Source of the DNA: Acinetobacter sp. SAAs474
Lineage (GTDB): Bacteria; Pseudomonadota; Gammaproteobacteria; Pseudomonadales; Moraxellaceae
DNA length: 64,000 nucleotides
Assembly: GCF_032823475.1 (NCBI RefSeq)
Contig: NZ_CP127915.1
Span: forward strand, 682,001 to 746,000
Reading direction: 5' to 3'
The notes beneath the pieces were generated by a model. That model saw nothing but the letters and a program-made list of their open reading frames with translations, was not told where the DNA came from and did not search any database. Position 1 is the first letter of the stretch. The number at the start of each line of letters is the position of its first letter. A program made the position numbers and the translations under genes. Below, piece after piece: positions 51,934 through 61,619 of this stretch.

Positions 51934-53289
51934 ATGTTAGACCGAACCACGATTGCGGCAATTGCAACTCCACCAGGACGTGGTGGTGTAGGTGTTATTC
52001 GCTTATCTGGACCAAAATCCTATCAAATCGCAGCGTTATTAACACAAAAGGAATTACCTCAAGCACGTTATGCTGGTTTTCGTCAATTCTATGATGACCA
52101 AGGTGAAGTGATGGATGAGGGTTTGGTGATTTGTTTTCCAAATCCGCACTCATTTACCGGAGAAGATGTAATTGAATTACAAGGTCATGGTGGTCCTATT
52201 ATTCAAAATGCATTATTGGCACGTTTATTTGAACTGGGGGCAATTGCGGCAAAAGCGGGTGAGTTTTCTATGCGTGCTTTTGAAAATGGTAAATTAGATT
52301 TGGTTCAAGCTGAAGCCATTGCCGATTTAATTGATGCCACTTCACAAGCGGCTGCACGTTCTGCGGTACGTTCTTTACAGGGTGCTTTTTCGCATAAAGT
52401 CAATCATGTTCTTGAACAGCTCATTCATTTACGGTTACATGTCGAAGCAGCAATTGATTTTCCTGAAGAGGAAATTGATTTTCTTGCCGATGGTAAAATT
52501 TTAACCTTACTTGATGGTGTTGCAGATGCCGTCACAGCAGTACAACAATCGGCACGGCAAGGACAATTATTACGTGAAGGTTTACAAGTGGTAATTGCTG
52601 GTAAACCCAATGCAGGTAAATCTTCTTTGCTGAATGCTTTGGCAGGTATTGAACGTGCAATTGTGACCGATATTGCGGGAACTACACGTGATGTACTGCA
52701 TGAAAGAATCACGCTAAATGGCTTGCCAATTACCCTGACCGATACCGCAGGTTTACGTGAAACAGGTGATATTGTTGAAAAAGAAGGAATTCGTCGTGCA
52801 ATTCAAGAAATTGAACAGGCTGATTTGCTGTTGTTGGTCTATGATTTAAGTCAAGATGAAGATCCTTTAGTCTTGGCACGACAATATTTTGCTGATGATA
52901 TTGAACCTAAACGTTTAATACTGATTGCCAATAAATGTGATTTAACTGATAGCGCTGCTGATCTTACGGCATTACAGGGTTTTCGACATCTTACGATTTC
53001 AGCTAAACAAGAAACAGGTGTTCAGATGCTCGTAGATGCGATTACAGCACATGCAGGCTTTCAGCCTGAGGAAGATACTTTTATTGCCAGAACACGCCAC
53101 CTAGATGCAATGAAGCGCACACAAGCATATCTGGCAGAGGCACGTGAACAACTGGTGATTTACCATGCTGGAGAGTTGGTGGCAGAATCATTACGTTTAG
53201 CACAAAATGCATTAGGTGAAATTACGGGTGATTTTAGTGCGGATGATTTATTAGGAAAAATTTTCGGCTCATTCTGTATCGGAAAGTAA
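51934..53289 (+). CDS. mnmE: MnmE, tRNA wobble-uridine modification GTPase
   Basis: 451 residues. N-terminal tetrahydrofolate-binding domain (TTIAAIATPPGRGGVGVIRL), helical domain, inserted G domain with GKPNAGKSSLLNAL (G1), DIAGTTRD (G2), DTAGLRE (G3), NKCD (G4), and the C-terminal catalytic C-x-G-K (CIGK). With MnmG it makes 5-carboxymethylaminomethyl uridine at position 34. MnmG is not next to it here. ATG 51934 with AGGTG upstream. Confidence 0.97.
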   Translation: MLDRTTIAAIATPPGRGGVGVIRLSGPKSYQIAALLTQKELPQARYAGFRQFYDDQGEVMDEGLVICFPNPHSFTGEDVIELQGHGGPIIQNALLARLFELGAIAAKAGEFSMRAFENGKLDLVQAEAIADLIDATSQAAARSAVRSLQGAFSHKVNHVLEQLIHLRLHVEAAIDFPEEEIDFLADGKILTLLDGVADAVTAVQQSARQGQLLREGLQVVIAGKPNAGKSSLLNALAGIERAIVTDIAGTTRDVLHERITLNGLPITLTDTAGLRETGDIVEKEGIRRAIQEIEQADLLLLVYDLSQDEDPLVLARQYFADDIEPKRLILIANKCDLTDSAADLTALQGFRHLTISAKQETGVQMLVDAITAHAGFQPEEDTFIARTRHLDAMKRTQAYLAEAREQLVIYHAGELVAESLRLAQNALGEITGDFSADDLLGKIFGSFCIGK

Positions 53290-53346
53290 AATGCATTTAA
53301 TGCTGTTACGGTAATTACTGCATCATGAATTTGAGGTAGTAGACGG

Positions 53347-54237
53347 TTATACTTCTAAAAATACATTGCTGCATAAAAAATCAACGAATGCGCGTACCTT
53401 TGGAATAGGATGTTTACCTGCAGGCCACAGAATATGGAACACTCCTGTTCGTTCCACATAATCAACTAACACTGATTGCAGTTGGCCGGTTGATAATTGT
53501 TGACGTATAGCGAAATCTGGTAAATAGGCAATGCCCAGTCCTTGCATTGCGAAGCATACGCGGGTTTCGATATTGTTACAGATCATTGATATTGGTAATT
53601 GGAGTGGCGGATCTGCTGGGTGCATTTTTAGCGCCCATGGCTCTAATTTACCACTATGAGGACAGCGATAATGCAGGCAGCGATGTTGTTCGAGATCTTT
53701 TGGATGTACTGGTATGCCATGAGTGTTGAGGTATTCTGGGGAAGCCACTAACAGAGAACGAAATTGACCTAAACGACGTGCAGTCAACCGAGAGTCATGT
53801 GGAACACCTGTTCGTAGCACTGCATCAAAGCCATCTTTAATCACATCAACCACTTGATCTGTAAAATCTAAGTCCAATTCCACCTCAGGATATGTTCGCA
53901 TAAACTCACCTAAGACGGGTAAGACTAACGAACTAACCAGAGGAAGACTCACTCTTAGACGTCCATATGGAGCAGCATTTACTTGAGATAGCTCCTGCTC
54001 TGCTGCTTCGATCTCAATCAAAATACGTCTACAGCGTTCAAGAAACATCTCGCCTTCGATCGTGAGCTTAATACTACGAGTATTACGATGGAACAATCGC
54101 ACATCTAACTTATCTTCAAGTCTGGCGATACTTTTTCCAATCGCTGATGCGGATATCCCTAGCAGACGTCCTGAAGCAGCAAAGCTCCCTGTTTCTGCAA
54201 CTTTGACGAATACAACAATACTATTAAGACTATCCAT
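53347..54237 (-). CDS. LysR-family regulator, divergent from a hydrolase-MFS pair
   Basis: 296 residues. HTH at the N-terminus (FVKVAETGSFAASGRLLGISASAIGKSIARLE, given in parts: GSFAASGRLLGIS, SAIGKSIARLE) and a LysR substrate-binding domain to the end. The CrgA/DmlR-like class. By position it should control the operon at 54361-56717. ATG 54237 is used; TTG 54258 is possible. A palindrome overlaps its upstream region. Confidence 0.88.
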   Translation of the reverse strand: MDSLNSIVVFVKVAETGSFAASGRLLGISASAIGKSIARLEDKLDVRLFHRNTRSIKLTIEGEMFLERCRRILIEIEAAEQELSQVNAAPYGRLRVSLPLVSSLVLPVLGEFMRTYPEVELDLDFTDQVVDVIKDGFDAVLRTGVPHDSRLTARRLGQFRSLLVASPEYLNTHGIPVHPKDLEQHRCLHYRCPHSGKLEPWALKMHPADPPLQLPISMICNNIETRVCFAMQGLGIAYLPDFAIRQQLSTGQLQSVLVDYVERTGVFHILWPAGKHPIPKVRAFVDFLCSNVFLEV

Positions 54238-54252
54238 TCGCGTTCCTATTGC

Positions 54253-54266
54253 GGACAATTTTGTCC
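54253..54266. promoter_or_regulatory. Palindromic candidate operator in the LysR/hydrolase gap
   Basis: GGACAA-TT-TTGTCC, 16 bp before the LysR start and about 95 bp before the hydrolase start. LysR proteins bind partly symmetric sites with a T-N11-A core, so this could be the autoregulatory site; unproven. Confidence 0.4.
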
Positions 54267-54360
54267 TTATAACAATGAAATGTAGCTATATTTTTCTTGA
54301 GTAACAAGTCCTTTAGTCTTGGTATGCCAGATTTAATCATCATAGAGAATAGCAACCAAC

Positions 54361-55554
54361 ATGACTTCAATTCGATTTCCTTCGAGTATCCAAGATTCAA
54401 GCGCTACGTTGTCTCAACGTATGCAAAATATTGTTAAACACGCGATTGACTCCCATCGAGTGGTCGGTGCCGTTATCCTAGTGTCTCATCGTGGGCAACT
54501 GATTTATCAGACCGCAGCAGGCTGGGCAGATAAAGAATCCAAACGCTTGATGAATATTGATACAATTTTTCGCTTAGCCTCAGTGAGTAAGCCTATTGTA
54601 TCTGTTGCTGCAATGATATTGGTGGCCAGAGGGCTATTAGATTTAGATAAAGATATCCGTTGTTGGATGCCTGAGTTTCGGCCATTACGACAAGATGGAT
54701 CAGAAGCCATCATTACGTTAAGACAAATACTCAGTCACACGGCAGGATTAGGATATCGTTTTTTAGAAAACGACATCACCGGCGCATATGCACTTGCATG
54801 CGTATCTGATGGGATGGACACTTCGGGAATAACGCTTCAGGAAAATCTACGCCGTATCACCAAAGTACCATTGCGATATGAGCCTGGTTCTTCTTGGCAA
54901 TATTCTTTGGCTACTGATGTGTTGGGTGCTTTGTTAGAGCGGATTCTCAATATGCCACTAGATCAAGTTATTCAGCAATTCGTCACAGAACCATTGGCAA
55001 TGTCCAATACCAGTTTCTGGGTCAATGATCGCAAACGAGTCGCTACAGTTTATGTAAATGATGAACCACGACCTCATCGACTTGAGGAAGGAGAAATCGT
55101 TTCACCGTTTGATGGTGCAGTGGGAATTATTTACAGCCCTGATCGTATCTTTGATACACAAGCGTTCCCATCTGGTGGCGCTGGAATGGCAGGTACGGCA
55201 CACGATTTTATGGTGTTACTGGAAACTTTACGACAAGATGGTGGAAGACTGTTATCACCTTCACTGATTGATGAAATGGGGCGTGATCAAACAAATGGTT
55301 TATTCCTACCCAATACTCCTGGATTTGGTTTTGGATTAGGTTTTTCAGTACTGCGTGATCCTCAACTTGCAGCATCACCAGAGTCGATCGGTACTTGGCG
55401 CTGGGGGGGAGCTTACGGGCATTCATGGTTTGTTGACCGATCACATGAACTGAGTGTTGTCGCATTTACGAATACGATGTATGAGGGAATGTCTGGACGT
55501 TTCGTGATTGATATTCGTGATGCGGTATATGATTCGGTGGTCGATAGCCAATGA
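54361..55554 (+). CDS. Serine hydrolase of the beta-lactamase/EstB family
   Basis: 397 residues, no signal peptide visible. Penicilloyl-serine-transferase motifs: S74-V-S-K77 (FRLASVSKP), a Tyr motif in SSWQYSLATDVLG and GHSW near residue 362 in place of KTG. This is the pattern of EstB/esterase-type class C relatives, whose substrates are esters or amides; beta-lactam hydrolysis is possible but not indicated, particularly without an export signal. It overlaps the following MFS gene (ATGA), so the two are co-translated. Confidence 0.88.
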   Translation: MTSIRFPSSIQDSSATLSQRMQNIVKHAIDSHRVVGAVILVSHRGQLIYQTAAGWADKESKRLMNIDTIFRLASVSKPIVSVAAMILVARGLLDLDKDIRCWMPEFRPLRQDGSEAIITLRQILSHTAGLGYRFLENDITGAYALACVSDGMDTSGITLQENLRRITKVPLRYEPGSSWQYSLATDVLGALLERILNMPLDQVIQQFVTEPLAMSNTSFWVNDRKRVATVYVNDEPRPHRLEEGEIVSPFDGAVGIIYSPDRIFDTQAFPSGGAGMAGTAHDFMVLLETLRQDGGRLLSPSLIDEMGRDQTNGLFLPNTPGFGFGLGFSVLRDPQLAASPESIGTWRWGGAYGHSWFVDRSHELSVVAFTNTMYEGMSGRFVIDIRDAVYDSVVDSQ

Positions 55555-56717
55555 GTGTTTCTACACAGTCCAGACTGCCTTTATCTTCACTACTGGCACT
55601 AGCTACAGCAGTATTTATCACAATTCTAACCGAAGCATTACCAGCAGGTGTGATGCCGCGCATGGCGCTAAGTCTTCATGTCTCAGAAGCTTTGGTTGGT
55701 CAAACTATCACGATTTATGCCATAGGATCACTTGTTGCTGCGATCCCTTTGACGATAGCTACACAGGGAATGCGTCGTCGGCCTTTACTGATGTTGGCGA
55801 TAGCAGGCTTTTTGGTTGCCAATACTGTCACAGTATTTTCTTTGAATTATATGCTTACGATGATAGCGCGTTTTTTAGCGGGTGTATCAGCTGGCGTATT
55901 GTGGGCACTATTGGCCGGTTATGCTTCCCGTATGGTGCCGAATGAACAAAAAGGAAAAGCGATTGCTATTGCCATGGTGGGGACTCCCCTAGCGTTTTCA
56001 CTCGGGGTTCCTGCAGGAACTTTTCTCGGAAATTTAATGGGCTGGCAAGTGAGTTTTGGCTTAATGAGTTTAATGGCATTTGTCCTTTTATTTTGGATTT
56101 ACTTTGCGGTTCCAGACTTTGAGGGTCAGCCTATCACAGCACGTTTACCAATAAAATCTGTATTGATGATCGCTGGTATTCGCCCAGTTTTATGGGTTGT
56201 ACTTTGTTTTGTTCTCGCTCATAACATTCTTTATACCTACATTACCCCTTTTCTGGGGGCTGTTGGGATGTTAGCGCAAACAGATACGGTATTGTTGATA
56301 TTTGGAATTTTATCATTACTGGGAATTTGGGGTGTGGGTATATGGGTTGACCGACACTTGCGTATGCTGATTATAAGCAGTGCTGTGTTATTTATTTTGG
56401 CTATCTCATTGATTCATTTTGCAAGCAGTATACCTCTTTTAATTTTCTTTGCTGCTGCTATGTGGGGAGTCGCTTTTGGTGGCTTAGCAACGCTTTTACA
56501 GACAGCGATTGCTAAAGCTGCTGGAGATGCTGGAGACATTGCCCAGTCCATGCTGGTCACATCTTGGAATACCGCAATTGCTGGTGGTGGGCTAATAGGT
56601 GGCATATTGCTTGAAAGTTTTGGTATCGGGTCGTTTACAATGATTTTATTCATGCTTATGATTGCTACACTGGTTATCATCGTTTTAGCAAAACATCATG
56701 GCTTTCCATCAAGATAA
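55551..56717 (+). CDS. MFS exporter (DHA1, AraJ/YdhP-like)
   Basis: 388 residues, 12 membrane helices. DHA1 features: ILTEALPAGVMPRMALSLHVSE at the start, ARFLAGVSAGVLWALLAGYASRM in helix 4 and VGTPLAFSLGVPAGTFLG (motif C-like) in helix 5. The family exports sugars, purines or drugs. Starts within the hydrolase stop, suggesting linked function: the hydrolase and exporter may handle the same compound. Confidence 0.9.
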   Translation: MSVSTQSRLPLSSLLALATAVFITILTEALPAGVMPRMALSLHVSEALVGQTITIYAIGSLVAAIPLTIATQGMRRRPLLMLAIAGFLVANTVTVFSLNYMLTMIARFLAGVSAGVLWALLAGYASRMVPNEQKGKAIAIAMVGTPLAFSLGVPAGTFLGNLMGWQVSFGLMSLMAFVLLFWIYFAVPDFEGQPITARLPIKSVLMIAGIRPVLWVVLCFVLAHNILYTYITPFLGAVGMLAQTDTVLLIFGILSLLGIWGVGIWVDRHLRMLIISSAVLFILAISLIHFASSIPLLIFFAAAMWGVAFGGLATLLQTAIAKAAGDAGDIAQSMLVTSWNTAIAGGGLIGGILLESFGIGSFTMILFMLMIATLVIIVLAKHHGFPSR

Positions 56718-57109
56718 AACTGATTTAAGCATATTAAAGCAAAGCGTTGATGAGCTATATTTTGGCATCTTCAAGTAGAAACCCAAGCAAGAGTTGCAAC
56801 AGATGCAGATTCCAATTGTCTAGATGTGATGATTTTAGTTGTTATAGTATTAAAATTTAAGGATATACAATTTTACGTTGATTGAGTATTTCATCGGTAT
56901 CATTGTTTTTAGTCAAGGCTCAAGACTGAATTGTCGCAATGGCGAAAAATTTATATTGGTAAAGTAATCATGGCATACCATACCGCAGCCAATTTTCGCT
57001 AAATTCAAGTGGTTTGAGTTTAATATCGATCAAGATGAGTTAAGTGATTGACTCGTTTTAATCAGCATCAGGCATGTTATATGCTATTGAATATGACCAG
57101 ATGCTGATA
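56718..57109. other. Gap with a possible decayed gene fragment
   Basis: No intact ORF. A stretch at about 56968-57051 reads IPQPIFAKFKWFEFNIDQ and then DELSD before a stop, with a stop just upstream; it looks like the tail of a lost coding sequence. The remainder shows nothing. Confidence 0.35.
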
Positions 57110-58300
57110 TTAATAATGAGGTAAATGTGTTTGTTTTTGCTGTTGATAGCGAATAATCAGCCATAAACACAGCAGTCCAATTGTGATACAGAAAGTTAAA
57201 ATCGCTGTGATAAATCCAAAATAGTCCGCCAAGAAACCGACGCCTATGATTGGAATAATAGTACCTAAGTAACCAATAAATAAATAGGTAGACATCACTG
57301 CTGCCCGATTTTTCAAATTTGTCATGAGATGAATCAGTGAAAAGGCACCCATTAAACCTAAGCCATGCCCAACCCCAATCAAGATATCACTGATAAAAAA
57401 TAAAAATCCCCATTGTTGCGTCATGCATAGTGCCAATAAAACATAACTGAGAATTAAGCTAGATAATCCAATTTGAATACATGTTTTTGGTAACAGATTT
57501 TTGGCAAAAAATTGTATGATGGCTGAAACCAATAAAATACTTGAAATGGCAATTCCACTCACCAGTGGGCCATGCCAAGGGATTGCATCTTTTACAAATG
57601 AAGGGGCTAATGATGCAAATAGACTAAAGGAAGCAAAGGCACTAAACGCCGTAAAACCAGCAATATAAAATAAAGGTTTAAATAACGATTGCGGTAGTTC
57701 TAGATGAGGTGCTACTGAAAATGATTCAGATTGAGTTTGAGGCACACGAATATTAAATAGACCAAATAAGCAGACAATAGCACCTAAAATAATCGGTAAA
57801 TAAGGTGTAATTAAAGGCTTAGGAAAAAATTGTGCAATCAAGCCACCAATTAAAGGACCTAAACCAAAACCAATCACAGTAATGATTGAACTAAATTGGG
57901 CTGCATTTTTCTTGTAAGCATCTGGAATAGTCAGCACTAAACCGAGCATAGCGGATGTGTTAATTAATCCTGATGCAATACCAATAATAAACCGAGCAAA
58001 AGCTAGACTAATCATATTGGGTGCAAATGCAGAAAGACTTAAACCTAAAATGGCAAAACAGATCCCGATCTGTAAAACTTTTAAAAAGCCAAAACTGTTA
58101 CTGGCACGACCTAAAAATAATAAGGTCGCCAAACAACCAAACATATAAGCAACAAAAATATAAGTAATTTGGCTCGGCAGTAAATGCCATAGTGTTTGAT
58201 AGATGGGATAAAGTGGACTGGCTAAAGCTGTACCGATTGTGCCCATGATAAGCGCAAGGCTTACCATAATGAATGGTCGCCAAGATTGAGAATTTGTCAT
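57110..58300 (-). CDS. MFS transporter, unknown substrate
   Basis: 396 residues, 12 helices. N-terminal ASPLYPIYQTLWHLLPSQITYIF, motif A-like FLGRASNSFGFLKVL in loop 2-3 and motif C-like GFGLGPLIGGLIAQFF in helix 5 support a 12-TM exporter. No close family recognised. Single gene, unrelated in sequence to the MFS at 55551. Confidence 0.85.
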   Translation of the reverse strand: MTNSQSWRPFIMVSLALIMGTIGTALASPLYPIYQTLWHLLPSQITYIFVAYMFGCLATLLFLGRASNSFGFLKVLQIGICFAILGLSLSAFAPNMISLAFARFIIGIASGLINTSAMLGLVLTIPDAYKKNAAQFSSIITVIGFGLGPLIGGLIAQFFPKPLITPYLPIILGAIVCLFGLFNIRVPQTQSESFSVAPHLELPQSLFKPLFYIAGFTAFSAFASFSLFASLAPSFVKDAIPWHGPLVSGIAISSILLVSAIIQFFAKNLLPKTCIQIGLSSLILSYVLLALCMTQQWGFLFFISDILIGVGHGLGLMGAFSLIHLMTNLKNRAAVMSTYLFIGYLGTIIPIIGVGFLADYFGFITAILTFCITIGLLCLWLIIRYQQQKQTHLPHY

Positions 58301-58661
58301 TTAAAATGTCACATTAGAACAGCAAAAAAAGAATATAAATTGCATATGAAGAAAAAATAAAGCATATAAATATCTTCAGTGATTATCAATCATTTTTTAG
58401 ATAAAATCATCTTGGAAAGTGGTTAAATCGTCGTTTTAGTAACGCAAGTATGATGGTTATATAATGCATTATTCATTTGTGATCACAGTACTGATATCAA
58501 GATCACTTAGCAATTATCGAATCAGCAATATTAATGTTTCACGTGGAACGTCTATGTGATCAATCTATTTTGATGATCTATTGTGAACAAATATCAGTAT
58601 GCTATGAATCATTGTTATACTGCTAAACTGTAATTTAATAATGGATGAGTCATAAGTTAAA
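58301..58661. other. Intergenic region carrying a parS-like site
   Basis: AT-rich divergent promoter region of the MFS and DsbC-like genes; no ORF. Contains the site at 58535-58550. Confidence 0.5.
58535..58550. promoter_or_regulatory. parS-like centromere site 3
   Basis: TGTTTCACGTGGAACG, intergenic, about 9.7 kb right of oriC. Core identical to site 1 and the reverse complement of site 2. Confidence 0.85.
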
Positions 58662-59357
58662 ATGAAAAAAACAATATTATGGATGGCAGCTTTAGCCTCT
58701 ACATTGAGTCATGCCAACCTTGAAACTGCAAGCAGCAATTTAAGCAAAAATTATCCCAACATCAAAGTTGAGCAGATTGCAGCGACTGAAATGAAAGGAA
58801 TTTATAGCGGTACTTTGAGTGGGCAAATTGTTTATTTTAATGATGATGCTCAGCATCTAATTGCTGGAACAATGGTACGTCTTAAAGATCAAAGAAATTT
58901 AAGTAAAGATTTGATGGTCAAACAAAATACCATTGATTGGAAAAAGCTTAATTTAAATGATGCGATTAAAATTGTAAAAGGTAATGGTAAGCGTCAAATC
59001 GCTGTTTTTTCTGATCCGAATTGTCCATATTGTAAGAAACTTGAAACAGAGTTAGATCAATTAAATAATGTGACAATTTATATGTTTATATTACCATTTA
59101 AACCGCAATCTGTTGCGCCGTCAAAACAAGTATATTGTAGTCAAAATCCGGCACAGGCATGGACAGATTTAATTAACTCTGGTATTCAACCGACGGTTCA
59201 AAAAACCTGTAATAATCCAATTGAACGTAATTTAGCAATTGCTAAATCTTTGGGAATTACGGGTACACCGACCATTATTTTTTCTAATGGTTTAAAAGTA
59301 GTCGGTGCTTTTCCTGTGGAACAAATGGAAGAAATTTTTAAAGATTTTGGTTTATAA
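58662..59357 (+). CDS. DsbC-like periplasmic disulfide isomerase
   Basis: 231 residues with a Sec signal peptide (1-18), an N-terminal DsbC-type dimerisation segment (~20-100) and a thioredoxin-fold domain with C121-P-Y-C124 (FSDPNCPYCKKLE) and cis-Pro loop GTPTIIF. A second cysteine pair (C147, C165 region: YCSQNP ... KTCNNP) is also as in DsbC. It reshuffles wrong disulfides; its usual electron donor DsbD is not in the window. Confidence 0.88.
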   Translation: MKKTILWMAALASTLSHANLETASSNLSKNYPNIKVEQIAATEMKGIYSGTLSGQIVYFNDDAQHLIAGTMVRLKDQRNLSKDLMVKQNTIDWKKLNLNDAIKIVKGNGKRQIAVFSDPNCPYCKKLETELDQLNNVTIYMFILPFKPQSVAPSKQVYCSQNPAQAWTDLINSGIQPTVQKTCNNPIERNLAIAKSLGITGTPTIIFSNGLKVVGAFPVEQMEEIFKDFGL

Positions 59358-59381
59358 AGAGTAGGTTTATAACTATTAAAA

Positions 59382-59402
59382 GCACCTCATAGGCTGAGGT
59401 GC
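59382..59402. terminator. Bidirectional terminator after the DsbC-like gene
   Basis: GCACCTCA-TAGGC-TGAGGTGC between convergent genes, followed by ATATTAAAATT. Confidence 0.75.
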
Positions 59403-59411
59403 ATATTAAAA

Positions 59412-59663
59412 TTAAGCATTTTTTGTCAATAAACCATACAGATATAAAATCACAATAGCGCCAATGACAGAAGCAAAGAAACCGGCGGTCGCATTTTCAC
59501 CATACAAACCAAGTGCTCGTCCACCATACGTTGCGACTAAAGAGCCTCCCATACCGAGTAAAGTCGTAATGATAAAACCTGCTTTGTTATTACCTGGTTT
59601 AATGGCACGTGCAATTAAACCTGCAATAAAGCCGACCAAAATTGCGACAATTAATGACCACAT
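59412..59663 (-). CDS. GlsB/YeaQ/YmgE-family small membrane protein
   Basis: 83 residues, three membrane helices. The family pattern is clear: LVGFIAGLIARAIKPGNNKAGF (in part), then LGMGGSLVATYGGRALGLYG and GFFASVIGAIVILYLYGLL. Often stress-induced; molecular role unknown. Ribosome site AAGGAG. Confidence 0.88.
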   Translation of the reverse strand: MWSLIVAILVGFIAGLIARAIKPGNNKAGFIITTLLGMGGSLVATYGGRALGLYGENATAGFFASVIGAIVILYLYGLLTKNA

Positions 59664-60068
59664 TACGCTTCTCCTTGTTATCTAACTTATTTACTATTCA
59701 TACTCTCTTGACATGATATTGACATAAATTTTCATGAGATAGAATGATGCTATTACATTTGAAGCAGATTTATTCAACAGATAAATATGACTAAAATAAC
59801 AGGATAATCCGCTATATCATGATGATAAATCATATAGTGCTATCATCAAGTTATTCAAATAAATCAAAAATAGTTAAAATGATACAAGTTGTTGTGCTTT
59901 TGTGTTGGTCTCATCATAAGGGATTAAAATGAGCTGAAAATCATTAGTCTTGCAGTATTAGCTCATTCAAGAAACATCATATGTTGAGGATAGTTTTGCA
60001 TTAAACAGATCATACTCAAACAATCGCTAAAACTATTGTTTGAGTATGCTAGATACAGCTTTAATGGT
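59664..60068. other. Intergenic stretch with the hpt hairpin
   Basis: No ORF. A perfect 14-bp stem, CATACTCAAACAAT/ATTGTTTGAGTATG with a 10-base loop at 60011-60048, lies 21 bp downstream of the hpt stop and is probably its terminator, though the T run is weak. The rest is AT-rich. Confidence 0.55.
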
Positions 60069-60596
60069 TTAAAGGCCAATTTCACCAATAAAAGGAATAT
60101 GACGATATTTTTGATTATAGTCTAAACCATAACCTACAATAAATTTATCTTCTACTTCAAACCCTAAGAATTTAACTTCTAAGTCAATTTCACGGCGTGA
60201 AGGTTTACTGATTAAGGTACATAATTCAATGGAATGAGGTTGACGTGTCTTGAGAATTTCTAAAACTTTACTGAGTGTATTACCTGAGTCAATAATATCC
60301 TCAACCACCAAAATATCCTTGCCACGAATATCACCATCTAAGTCTTTTAAGATTTTAACATCACGACTAGATACGGTATTACCGCCATAACTTGAAACTG
60401 TCATAAAGTCTAGTTCATGCGGTTTCGCAATTGTACGACATAAATCTGCCATAAAAATAACAGAACCACGTAGTAGGCCAATAAGTACAAGCTCTTTGTC
60501 ACTGTTTGCGTAGTGTGCATCAATTTTTGCACCAAGCTCTTTTACTTTGGCTTGAATTTCTTGCTCAGAAATCATTACGCTCATTTGAACGGTCAT
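60069..60596 (-). CDS. hpt: Hypoxanthine phosphoribosyltransferase
   Basis: 175 residues from ATG 60596 (AGG at fitting distance); the frame reaches 60701, but those residues are unlike the family. PRPP-binding loop [14 protein letters not shown], ligand loop [14 protein letters not shown] and C-terminal [21 protein letters not shown] (partly quoted: [14 protein letters not shown]). Salvages hypoxanthine/guanine. Confidence 0.94.
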   Translation of the reverse strand: MTVQMSVMISEQEIQAKVKELGAKIDAHYANSDKELVLIGLLRGSVIFMADLCRTIAKPHELDFMTVSSYGGNTVSSRDVKILKDLDGDIRGKDILVVEDIIDSGNTLSKVLEILKTRQPHSIELCTLISKPSRREIDLEVKFLGFEVEDKFIVGYGLDYNQKYRHIPFIGEIGL

Positions 60597-60838
60597 GGGT
60601 AGATACCTAATGAATAAAAAATATAAATAAAAAAGGCGTTTATTCACAACGCCTATAAGTACTATATGCTTAATTTTAATCGATCTACACTTGAGATGCA
60701 TCCTTTTACATGACGAAAAATGTAAGCATTTTGATTGAAATAAAGTTATTATTTGAGTGATTATGTTTGATCGTATATGGCAAATTAACCAGGATAGGCA
60801 TAATTTTGATAAGACAGGCCTCCCCTACGCGCTATATT

Positions 60839-61489
60839 TTAAAAGATCATTAGGATTGCTTTATGACTACTGAATTGTTGATACAGCATACTTAAGGCCA
60901 ATATTACCAGTAGTGCTGCTAAGCATTGGCGTAAAAGGCGTTGTACTGTGTGATGAGCAAGAAGTTTTTGTAAATGCCATGCAAAAAAAATATAGATACA
61001 GCCAATCAATATTAAAATTAAGCCAGTAAGAACAATAATGAGTAATATCTGTTGCTGTACAGCAGATGGACCAAAAATTGCAGGAACAAGAGCAATGTAA
61101 AAAGAAATTGTTTTGGGATTACTTAACGTGATGAGTAAACCATCTCGATAAGAATATAATACTTCTTGAATTGGAGGATGTGATGATATTGATAATAAAT
61201 TGCCCTTAAATGACCAAAATTTATAGGCAAGGTATAGCAAATATGCGCTAGAAAGTATGATCAAATAAGCTGAAAAATTGGGCAGTATTTGATTTAAGGA
61301 TGATACGAAAAGAATAGAGATAATTAAAAAAATAATATCACCTGTGATCAGACCGAGTAACATGATAAAACTATTTCTATATCCTTGTAACAACGTTTTA
61401 AACATTAATCCTGTCATGCCTGGCCCTGGAATAATGGCAGCAATCGTGAGTGTGAGCAAATAGCTCATGATGGGTGTTATGTCGTGCAT
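60839..61489 (-). CDS. LysE-family amino acid exporter
   Basis: 216 residues, five to six membrane helices. LysE/RhtB signature IIPGPGMTGLMFKTLLQGYRN near the N-terminus and LITLSNPKTISFYIALVP in the middle. Exports an amino acid or derivative. Divergent from an Lrp-type regulator, the standard pairing for such exporters. Confidence 0.9.
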   Translation of the reverse strand: MHDITPIMSYLLTLTIAAIIPGPGMTGLMFKTLLQGYRNSFIMLLGLITGDIIFLIISILFVSSLNQILPNFSAYLIILSSAYLLYLAYKFWSFKGNLLSISSHPPIQEVLYSYRDGLLITLSNPKTISFYIALVPAIFGPSAVQQQILLIIVLTGLILILIGCIYIFFAWHLQKLLAHHTVQRLLRQCLAALLVILALSMLYQQFSSHKAILMIF

Positions 61490-61549
61490 GGAAGCAATAT
61501 CTATATAAAAAAGTTGTTATATTTTTTCTTAAAAATAAAGGTTAAAACG

Positions 61550-61573
61550 ATCTATTTACTTTATAAAATAGAT
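61550..61573. promoter_or_regulatory. Candidate operator between the LysE exporter and Lrp regulator
   Basis: ATCTATTT-n8-AAATAGAT inverted repeat in the 130-bp divergent gap, a typical size and composition for an Lrp-type site. Confidence 0.45.
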
Positions 61574-61619
61574 AAAAAAAGGTATAAAATGCTCATTATC
61601 TTTTATCCATTAGATGTTT

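Noticed and set aside
54361..55554. Class C beta-lactamase (ampC)
   Set aside because: No signal peptide, GHSW instead of KTG and esterase-like layout; better as an EstB-type hydrolase.
60818..60832. CTACGCGCTA as another copy of the dispersed repeat
   Set aside because: Only about ten bases match and the TTGTCTTGCA block is missing.
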